From positions 12,796 to 25,801 of the forward strand of contig BEXV01001808.1 in assembly GCA_003118195.1 (NCBI GenBank): 13,006 nucleotides of DNA. Reading direction: 5' to 3'. Below the pieces are notes generated by a model. That model made no database searches, was not told the origin of the DNA, and saw only the letters and a program-made list of their open reading frames with translations. Position numbers and translations under genes: made by a program. Source of the stretch: Hemicentrotus pulcherrimus. Taxonomy: Eukaryota; Echinodermata; Echinoidea; Camarodonta; Strongylocentrotidae. Below, one piece after another: positions 8,001-13,006 of this stretch (within the stretch, counting starts at the first letter, position 1; each line of letters begins with the position of its first letter).

Positions 8001-11000
8001 ACAACAGACTATCATTTTTTACCTTACCATGTTAAATCTCCATTAAACTCCACAGCAGTCAAGCTTTTATTTTTTAGTAAGTATGAGTCACAAACAAGGA
8101 GTAATTGGTAATAGTCCTGTGAGAAAGCATCAATCCTCAATGACCTCATACTGAAAGGGCTGATCTAAAATAATAATAACTTGGTCCACATAACCATATC
8201 TTGCAAAATAAGTATCACTAACATTAATTCCATCAAACTCTTGCTTGCAGTGAAAAAATTATTAGTAATTTACTTGTACCACAATTTCTCACTTTTTTTT
8301 TACAGGTAAGTGTTATACACTTCTCAACAGCACTTTTCTTCACAGTAAGTACTACAAAATACATTTGCCAAGAATTCTTGGAAGATATCCACAACTGTCC
8401 AACAATTAACATCCCATGTAGCATGTCACCTTTTTTTTCTTAAAAATCAATCTATTTTGCAATAGTACAAGCACAATGGCATTGAAAGTATTACATTTTG
8501 ATGTACAGTTTATCTTACTACAATTTAAGAAACAACCGTAAACTATTGCAGACAACAATAGCATGTCACCTATTGTTTTGCTATGATTCACAATTGTGTG
8601 TGTGTGTTGTATTTGGGTTTTTACAGACGTGAATCAATCAGATATGATTATTTACGTCTGGGGACCGACTTCTAACGTCACCATCCGAAAGACGTGACTC
8701 AGTTTCGAACCTGCGTCCTCGGCTGAATCAGTTTGTAACTTCCACAGTTAGCTGGATTACAGGCGTACGCCACAACGCCTTATGATTCACAAGATTGAAT
8801 GTGCCTTTAATATTTAACTAAAACCCCATGATAGCTGATGATAAATTAACTGTAACATCTCTAACCCTGATTGAAGTAGAACCATGGATGTATAACTTTC
8901 TAAGCCAAGCCTAATGAAAGGTATTTCACTAACAGGAGTAAATTTAGTGAATAATTCTTACTAACACCCTTTGTGATGCATAATATCTCATACTAAAGTA
9001 TTAACCTACCTACTACTATAGAAGCCCACCATGGCAAACCAGCTGATACATGTAAAAACTCTAATCCTGACTGAAGTAAACCAATGGGTGTGTAGCCAGC
9101 TAGACCAAGCTCAGTAAAAGGGACTTCACCCACAGGCTGTAGGATGTCTTGTGCCGTACTTGCTATTGACCCGATGGCAGCTGGGTCTATGAGGGTCTCA
9201 GCGGCAACTGCTGGATCTATCAGGTTCTCTACACCAGCTGTACTTCCAATCTACACAAAGAAAATAAAATAGACAAACATCATGCAGGGCTTGACACTAA
9301 CCGGTGCCTGGGACGCAGAGTTCCTACAATCTAGGTTCTGACCCCCCAATTTATAAAAATTTGCATAAAGACTCTAAAACATTAAATCCGGACCCCCGTC
9401 CAAAAATGTTAGTGTTGAGCCCCATATTATGAGATGTGTATTGAAAGTTGATAAACTTAAGGTTGGTATATTCTGGGAGGAAGCCATTTGAAAGCATTAA
9501 CAAAGTGTAGCAATTCATGAACAAATCAAGGTGATGTTATAGTTACGTAAACATTGAAACTAGAGTACAAAACAACATTCTTCATTATTCGTGGTTAAGC
9601 ACTGAAAAGGTTTATAAAATATAAAAACCAGGGTCATATTCCTAAAGCGGATGTATACTACTAGCTGAACTTCCTTACCTTTTATTTTTGGAAGATTTAA
9701 AGATTTTTGATAGCTCCTGGAAATCCTGGATGGAAGCAGGGGTTTTCCCCATGTTGTGATTAGTTGACAAATACCCCAAAAAGGGTTTTTATAAATATGA
9801 GCCATGATTTCAATGTTAAATCACACCGTCCTAAATTGCTTCACTTATATTTGCTTACAAAATTAAGGGAAATCTTTCCCCTTTTTCAACTTCCTGCCTC
9901 ACTCCCTTCTTTAAAATTTTCTTTTCCAATGTTTAACGGTATATGAAACTATACAACTGACCTGGGTCAGAGGTTCTGTGAAACCGGTCTCTGAACTGTT
10001 CCATCTCCTTCCTGTAACCAGGTCTGGTAATGAGACTATACCTAGTCTCCTCCCTGCCACCAGTGAGGATGTATTGCACCCTGCTACTCTGTGCAGTCTC
10101 TGCATACTGTGTCTGCAGCTATGTGTACTGTATAGCTTTACTATGTGTGACGGCTGAGCAAGCTGCATGAACATGAAGATGTGAAAAACTCATCAGTACA
10201 AAATGTGAAATCAATGATATAGACACAGAAAAAGAATTAACTAGAATGAATGAGTAAGAATTCTTGATTATCCATTGATTTGAGAGTACCTTTGTACATT
10301 TAAGTTTTTTTAATTCATATCTGTTGTTTTTTAATCATTTGTTATAAATGTACATGTGATATACTAATCTTCCATCAATACATTCAACATTAACATCAAC
10401 AAAATACCGAAGAAATGGTAATCCTGTTGGTCTTTTGGTCGCTTCTTCTTAATGGTCATGATTAATAGATCAAACAACTTGGAGGGTACACGAGAGAGGC
10501 TGAAATTGTTACCAATAATTGTCAAGTAATCTTTTGATTTTTTACAAACATATTCAAATTTGGTGCTGTAACAACAGACTGAGGAATATTGTTCAAGTCG
10601 TTGATAACTATTTGGCTGAAGAAGTGCCCTCTGAGGTTGAGTCTGTATTGTTGCTAGAAAATTTTCAACTAGTGACCTCTAGTATCATGGCAGACCTGCC
10701 AACCTCTGGAGTTCAAAAACTGTATTCTTTAGTCCCAAAAGTTGCATTTTAATGACAAAAGTTTTATTCTTAAAAACGCGCATCAATGCCTCTTACAGTT
10801 CCTACATACAGGAAGAATTTTTTTTAATTAAAGGATCGTTGGTTGAATATGCATGATTTCGTCACGACTGGTGTGTTCGATGAACCAATGAACATCCTCG
10901 AATCGCCGATTTGAGATGCTTGTAGAATACTTTATAGGACAGAATGAGCATTTTGCCATTGAAAGTGGCACACACACACACAAAATAAAAAAAAAAAAAA

Positions 11001-12671
11001 TCATATTTTTTAAAAGAGGTCGTACTATCGTATTTGCTTCTAAAAATCGTACTAAATACGACTAAACCGTACTGGTTGGCAGGTCTGTCATGGGATGGAT
11101 ACGTTGTGAAGAACTTGTCTAATTGGCAAAAGTCAACACCATGTATCTTGAACAAGCTTTAGGACCTACCAACTATTTGTCTTGCTAGACTGGCTCTCCT
11201 CCTCCCCCCCCCCCCAGCCCCTAAACTGCTATTTATTTATGAATTAAATTCTTATTATATCTAAGGAAAATTAAAGCAATTATAAAGCAATGTCTGCAAT
11301 GATCACTCTACAACATTACTATCCACTGAATGTGCTTGCAAAGTTTGTTGTGTGCTGAAATGGGGTATTATATTACGTATCCATTGAGGTTTTGCCTAAC
11401 ATGGCCTACTCTCCACATAGGCAAATTGATGCAAATTAAACCGGCGCACTAACACTGCCGATATTGGAGACTAGACCTTTATTAGGGAGGCTGTCTATAA
11501 TGTCAGAGACTTTGGCCAAGATCTTTTGGTAGCCTGTTTAGGAGACAGTATCCCATTTGGGATTTCCTATATTTACACTTGCTGGAAAGAAAAACACCCA
11601 TTTTTAAAGAAATCTCAAGGTGAAAAGTCAAATACACCCCTTTTTTTACAATTCTCGGGCCGGACTTTGTCACACGAAAAGTACCCCTTTACCGGATATT
11701 TTGGCAACACGCATGTGGTCATTCCAACCTCTGAGTGGGGAGCCGGATGGAAAGCTAAGCTAAGCCTAGGCCTATAATTTAAAAGGGAATACTTTGGCTC
11801 AAAATAAATTTATGATGAGCAGATTCCTCATGAAAATTTACCCCTTTTGACGGTGTAGTGTCAGTGATGCCAAGTTCAAAGATCAGCTATGCGTTGTTAC
11901 TATGCGTGACATTTTCATGACTCGGAGCACGGGCAAGGGTATAAAAGAAGTAGATCTAGACTATAGCTTTTTCGCGCACGCGACCGTTTTCAGACCCTCG
12001 AAATGCGTGACACTTGGTAGGTTGGTAGCTCTGCACTGTAGTGTCTACGTTTAAAATTCACCATCTACATTTGTTTTCATAACAGTTTTTCTTATGATCC
12101 CCACACAAAACCAATGGATTCATGACCTCAATTTTGTAATTGGGTCTATTTACATTAGTTTTGGGCATGACATCGTGTCTTTTGTGATTTGTCATGACAT
12201 GGTCATGGTTGGAACAACTTCAAATTTAGCAATTTAGTCTTAAATTTGCTGTTTTGAAGACCACTCATTCACTCCATGGTCCACACAGTCATGCAAGTAG
12301 TAGATACTGGGTCTAGATCTCTATACCAACGCTTTTAATTGTGGTCACCCGTATTTTGGTATAGATCTAGTCTTCTAGCTCACGTCACTTAACAACAGTT
12401 ACAATTTCTTTGGCCTCAATACTGTCCCACGCATTTGATTTCGTGTGCGAAAAAAATTACTATCAAATTTAACACTTCTCGGTAGCTTTAAATCTTCTCA
12501 GAATGTCTTTAATCAATATGATAATATAATAAAATTAACAAATTGCATTCATTGCATCATTAGGACATATGTTTATTGAATACAAAACGTAATATTTACC
12601 GTCTCCTGCCGGTGAAAACATCTTGCTATCACAAGCAATGAAGCACGTTTGTTTAGCATGAGCGCTGCCAT
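4872..12671 (-). CDS. OXA1L: OXA1L mitochondrial inner-membrane insertase, complete, nine exons
   Basis: Predicted join (minus strand): 12671-12600, 10162-9962, 9250-9010, 7905-7762, 7561-7476, 7109-6945, 6450-6346, 5625-5463, 5050-4872, giving 1356 nt and 451 residues. All introns are GT-AG and all phases match. Oxa1 family proteins insert mitochondrially made and some imported proteins into the inner membrane from the matrix side, and bind mitoribosomes through the C-terminal tail. Family signatures seen: [20 protein letters not shown] before helix 1, LPWWASIVV starting helix 1 (about 163-185), QAPIFISFF in helix 2 (about 242-261), [13 protein letters not shown] in the loop before helix 3 (about 286-303), a helix 4 (about 324-336) and [16 protein letters not shown] in helix 5 (339-354). 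The tail is basic with a QTFTFDP motif, as in vertebrate OXA1L. The first 90 residues are rich in R, S and H with no acidic clusters, fitting a matrix-targeting region. Vertebrate OXA1L is about 435 residues, so this is full length. Identification is from remembered family motifs, not a search. Confidence 0.96.
5463..5625 (-). CDS. OXA1L: OXA1L exon 8 (helix 5 and start of tail)
   Basis: 163 nt, residues 339-392 plus the first base of codon 393. The acceptor is tgttctatttgtag before GCTGTA; the donor is AAAAAAG|GTACAAG. It encodes helix 5, [20 protein letters not shown], then [18 protein letters not shown] and [10 protein letters not shown], the conserved start of the matrix tail. Confidence 0.96.
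5831..5855. repeat. (AT)n microsatellite in OXA1L intron 7
   Basis: About 12 uninterrupted AT units. The rest of intron 7 (5626-6345) holds only a tandem TTAAGTAGGA pair at 5891-5910 and homopolymer runs; no exon or transposon ends were seen. Confidence 0.9.
6346..6450 (-). CDS. OXA1L: OXA1L exon 7 (helix 4)
   Basis: 105 nt, residues 304-338, phase 0 at both ends. The acceptor is gattctgtctctggtag before CTTGGAGG; the donor is CCTAAG|GTGAGT. It encodes [20 protein letters not shown] followed by the hydrophobic helix 4 [15 protein letters not shown], matching the LGAETG and MRNV segments of vertebrate OXA1L. Confidence 0.95.
6536..6725 (+). mobile_element. tRNA-derived SINE in OXA1L intron 6
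   Basis: A tRNA-like head with a pol III A box TGGCTCGGTGG (6544-6554) and B box GGTTCAAAGCC (6587-6597), 32 bases between them. A CTCATAA stretch at the anticodon-loop position gives a CAT anticodon, suggesting a tRNA-Met origin, though the anticodon and T stems pair poorly, so this is not a working tRNA. A unique-looking body follows with cttggggagaatttaaag and ttgattgcttgcaagtatac. The 3' end and target duplications were not found, so the right border is approximate. Confidence 0.65.
6945..7109 (-). CDS. OXA1L: OXA1L exon 6 (helix 2, loop, helix 3)
   Basis: 165 nt, residues 249-303, phase 0 at both ends. The acceptor is tgattgtatag before GCACCC; the donor is ATGGAG|GTAAGA. It encodes [18 protein letters not shown], then the family hallmark [19 protein letters not shown] and helix 3 [15 protein letters not shown]. 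This is the most conserved block of the gene and fixes the family assignment. Confidence 0.97.
7110..7475 (-). other. OXA1L: OXA1L intron 5, nothing recognised
   Basis: AT-rich. A 102-codon plus-strand frame (7257-7565) overlaps exon 5 in antisense, is rich in Phe, Leu and Ile from the AT bias, and has no family features. Confidence 0.6.
7476..7561 (-). CDS. OXA1L: OXA1L exon 5 (matrix loop to helix 2)
   Basis: 86 nt, residues 220 (TG of the split Met codon) to 248. The acceptor is a strong pyrimidine tract ending tttttctag; the donor is CTTCAG|GTTTGA. It encodes the charged loop [20 protein letters not shown] and the start of helix 2, SFAGILLQ, leading into the conserved QAPIF motif at the exon 5/6 join. 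Confidence 0.93.
7762..7905 (-). CDS. OXA1L: OXA1L exon 4 (helix 1 and matrix loop)
   Basis: 144 nt, entering with two bases of codon 172 and leaving with the A of codon 220 (Met). The acceptor is gaatgaccgcag before GTACC; the donor is GAGA|GTAAGT. It encodes the end of helix 1, [14 protein letters not shown], with the family-conserved arginine in the helix, then a charged matrix loop with [19 protein letters not shown], which corresponds to the LPEIQ-type coiled segment of OXA1 proteins. Confidence 0.94.
7906..8581 (-). other. OXA1L: OXA1L intron 3, distal part, nothing certain
   Basis: No exon-like frame. The only structured items are a repeated tagcatgtcacct (about 8418 and 8561) and, on the plus strand, a pyrimidine tract with CAG directly followed by GTAAGT at 8303-8311. 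No transposon ends were found. Confidence 0.5.
8582..8593. repeat. SINE target-site duplication (left copy)
   Basis: tatgattcacaa, identical to 8781-8792 on the other side of the SINE. Confidence 0.85.
8594..8780 (-). mobile_element. Complete SINE with an SRP/7SL Alu-like 5' head
   Basis: 187 bp, minus strand, bounded by 12-bp direct repeats (tatgattcacaa on plus, 8582-8593 and 8781-8792), the mark of target-primed retrotransposition, and ending in a (CA)n tail. From its 5' end: GGCGT and ACGCC pair around the loop TGTGGCGT, then TGTAATCC (8761-8754), then TAACT and AGTTA pair around GTGGA. This order and the string GTGGCGTACGCCTGTAATCC closely parallel the 5' Alu domain of SRP RNA (helix 3, U-turn, helix 4) and mammalian Alu. 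GGTTCGAAACT (8711-8701, element +70 to +80) fits a pol III B box, near where Alu has its B box. The 3' half has a CAGACGT/ACGTCTG hairpin (8624-8660). Boundaries are firm; 7SL ancestry is inference. Confidence 0.85.
8781..8792. repeat. SINE target-site duplication (right copy)
   Basis: tatgattcacaa, identical to 8582-8593. It abuts the 5' end of the minus-strand SINE. Confidence 0.85.
8821..8950 (-). pseudogene. OXA1L: Decayed tandem copy of part of OXA1L exon 3
   Basis: On the minus strand this encodes [20 protein letters not shown] followed by LQSGLEML. Against exon 3 ([20 protein letters not shown] then LQSGLEFL) 18 of 28 residues are identical with no gap or stop. At DNA level, CTCTAACCCTGATTGAAGTA (8859-8878) matches 18 of 20 bases at 9059-9078, exactly 200 bp away, and the next 61 bases match at about 42 positions. 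The frame is lost near HQLSWGFS and ends at TAA; the exon 3 donor is not preserved and in-frame stops lie upstream. It lies about 60 bp downstream of the true exon 3 donor. Best read as a broken tandem duplication. A former alternative exon is possible. Confidence 0.82.
9010..9250 (-). CDS. OXA1L: OXA1L exon 3 (linker and start of helix 1)
   Basis: Residues 92-171 plus the first base of codon 172; 241 nt. The acceptor is ctttgtgtag before ATTGGAAGT; the donor is GTAGTAG|GTAGGT. It contains two similar short segments, [20 protein letters not shown], which look like an internal repeat in the matrix or intermembrane linker. The family core begins with [20 protein letters not shown] and then [10 protein letters not shown] decayed copy of the 3' half of this exon lies in the next intron (8821-8950). 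Confidence 0.93.
9287..9423. mobile_element. 137-bp inverted-repeat element (MITE) in OXA1L intron 2
   Basis: Left arm GGGCTTGACACTAAC (9287-9301); the right end (9408-9422) reads GGGCTCAACACTAAC on the minus strand, 13 of 15 matching. Non-coding with C-rich stretches (accccccaat, gacccccgtcc) near the ends. The remainder of intron 2 (9424-9961) shows no recognisable feature. Confidence 0.65.
9962..10162 (-). CDS. OXA1L: OXA1L exon 2 (targeting region)
   Basis: Residues 25-91, phase 0 to phase 0. The acceptor is catcttcatgttcatgcag before CTTGCTCAG; the donor is CCCAG|GTCAGT. The peptide is rich in Arg, His and Ser (for example [19 protein letters not shown] and [11 protein letters not shown]) and poorly conserved by nature. 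The RWNSS stretch resembles the region near the processing site of other OXA1L presequences. The exact acceptor is slightly uncertain because a second AG lies nine bases downstream in the same frame. Confidence 0.82.
10163..10521 (-). other. OXA1L: OXA1L intron 1, part next to exon 2
   Basis: AT-rich. Bases 10400-10521 probably belong to the 3' end of the retrotransposon relic beside them. No exon is supported. Confidence 0.4.
10522..10653 (-). pseudogene. Non-LTR reverse transcriptase C-terminal relic
   Basis: The minus-strand frame [20 protein letters not shown] then [18 protein letters not shown] ends at TGA (10524-10522). It matches the typical last segment of non-LTR retrotransposon reverse transcriptases, which runs R-x-x-F-F-S-x-x-(I/V)-(I/V)-N-x-(W/L)-N-x-(L/I)-P-x-x-V-V-x-A-P-x-(L/V)-N-x-F. 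The usual Trp of the WN pair is Leu here. A stop (TAG, 10656-10654) directly precedes it. Only the tail remains, so it is dead. Family is not determined; CR1, Jockey and related groups share this ending. Confidence 0.7.
10686..11092. mobile_element. 407-bp inverted-repeat element with CAGACCTGCCAACC ends
   Basis: Left arm CATGGCAGACCTGCCAACC (10686-10704); right arm is its reverse complement at 18 of 19 bases (11074-11092). The CATG at each end is its own reverse complement and may be a target duplication rather than part of the arm. The interior is non-coding, with a (CA)n run, an A run (10987-11000) and repeated cgtact motifs near the right end. It starts 33 bp beyond the reverse-transcriptase relic and may have inserted into that older element. 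Confidence 0.75.
11093..11855. other. OXA1L: Intron 1 segment of repeat-like DNA, unclassified
   Basis: Holds a run of 12 C (11204-11215), a palindrome ATCCCATTTGGGAT (11550-11563), and four spaced cccttt or cccattt motifs (about 11596, 11634, 11684, 11840). A plus-strand open frame at 11526-11777 has no family features. It looks like dispersed-repeat DNA, but no ends were defined. Confidence 0.35.
11862..12038. mobile_element. 177-bp element with CAGTG ends and TAGTGT flanks
   Basis: Begins CAGTGATGCCAAG and ends in GCACTG, so both termini read CAGTG outward to inward. TAGTGT occurs immediately on both sides (11856-11861, 12039-12044). Beyond the first 5 bases the arms diverge, although both contain CCAAG. 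It also holds repeated atgcgtgacatt/atgcgtgacact motifs and a GC-rich cgcgcacgcgacc. Non-autonomous DNA transposon is the likely class; hAT or CACTA-like ends are possible but the flank length fits neither well. Confidence 0.5.
12045..12599 (-). other. OXA1L: OXA1L intron 1, part next to exon 1
   Basis: No coding signal. It contains an interrupted inverted repeat, CTAGATCTCTATACCAA (12313-12329) against TTGGTATAGATCTAG (12356-12370), identical except for a two-base insertion, with a 26-base spacer. Confidence 0.5.
12600..12671 (-). CDS. OXA1L: OXA1L exon 1 (start codon)
   Basis: Residues 1-24, beginning [13 protein letters not shown]. The start ATG (12671-12669) sits in AAGATGGC, a good Kozak context. 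The segment is basic and hydrophobic without acidic residues until near its end, as expected for the start of a mitochondrial presequence. The donor is GACG|GTAAATA at 12599. It ends in phase 0 and joins exon 2, which also starts in phase 0. No other ATG is needed to make the frame whole, but an upstream non-coding exon cannot be excluded. Confidence 0.85.
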
Positions 12672-13006
12672 CTTTGGATATTGGTTATTTGCATAATGTA
12701 TGAATATTCATGATCATTTAATGTTATTTGTTTATCTTACTCATCTAATTTTAGTTTTTCCTTTTTCTCCTTTCTTTCGTTCTGTCTTTTTTCATGACCA
12801 CTGACTGAAAACTTGTGAACTGAATTTTAATCATTATTGTAGTGTTTGTTTTCAAAAGAGTATCAATTTCAGTAAGTTTATAATTTCATTTATAATCATC
12901 ATAGAAATAGACTTTTGAGGCCATACATATAGATATAGCTGGATACTATAAAGATAGACAGATATAAGCTATGTATAGGAATACAGACCACATTCTCCCT
13001 ACCCCC
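12672..13006 (-). promoter_or_regulatory. OXA1L: OXA1L upstream region with octamer, CCAAT and YY1-like motifs
   Basis: Reading toward the ATG on the minus strand: ATGCAAAT octamer (12694-12687), CCAAT (12684-12680) and AAAGATGGCAGC overlapping the start codon, which resembles the YY1 site AAGATGGCGGC that often sits at starts of housekeeping and mitochondrial genes. A 12-bp palindrome ATGAATATTCAT lies at 12700-12711. There is no TATA box at a clear position. The motifs are so near the ATG that they would lie in or next to a very short 5' UTR. Beyond 12720 nothing else is recognised. Confidence 0.35.

Noticed and set aside
8233..8591. Minus-strand open frames of about 60 codons in intron 3
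   Set aside because: Lys/Leu-rich products of AT bias with no similarity to OXA1L or a mobile element.
8821..8950. Working alternative exon of OXA1L
   Set aside because: No usable donor, frame lost before helix 1, upstream in-frame stop, and the nearest acceptor gives the wrong phase. It is kept as a relic instead.
10519..10752. 77-codon plus-strand open frame
   Set aside because: It is the antisense of the reverse-transcriptase relic and runs into the arm of the 407-bp element.
11526..11777. 83-codon plus-strand open frame in intron 1
   Set aside because: Sits in repeat-like DNA with spaced cccttt motifs; no recognisable domain.

Overview
The window is animal nuclear DNA, not prokaryotic. 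It is AT-rich, genes are split by GT-AG introns with pyrimidine-rich acceptors, and short inverted-repeat transposons and SINEs are scattered through introns and intergenic DNA. The one recognisable gene and the repeat types suggest a marine invertebrate, perhaps a deuterostome such as an echinoderm. That placement is an inference, and the species cannot be named from this sequence.

The main gene is on the minus strand (12671 down to 4872). It is a complete nine-exon OXA1L gene, encoding the mitochondrial inner-membrane insertase of the Oxa1/YidC/Alb3 family. All eight introns have GT-AG borders and every splice phase is compatible. The joined reading frame is 1356 nt, or 451 residues, close to vertebrate OXA1L. 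The order is N-terminal targeting region, five-helix insertase core, then a basic matrix tail.

At the left edge are the last exons of an unrecognised plus-strand gene (candidate exons 1-77 and 803-922). A long AT-rich 3' UTR follows, with poly(A) signals up to about 2719. The two genes are convergent. The DNA between them (about 2740-4871) holds two small inverted-repeat elements and the 3' UTR of OXA1L.

The mobile DNA comprises: two roughly 145-150 bp MITEs with GGGCCC-type ends (3179-3328, 4442-4586); a tRNA-like SINE in intron 6; a complete 187-bp minus-strand SINE in intron 3 (8594-8780), flanked by 12-bp target duplications, whose 5' end looks like the SRP/7SL RNA Alu domain; a 137-bp MITE in intron 2; and in intron 1 a reverse-transcriptase tail relic, a 407-bp element with CAGACCTGCCAACC-type ends, and a 177-bp element with CAGTG ends.

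The two observations most worth following are the Alu-like SINE in what appears to be a non-mammalian genome, and a decayed tandem copy of part of OXA1L exon 3 lying 200 bp downstream in intron 3. No CRISPR array, operon or bacterial-type system was seen.
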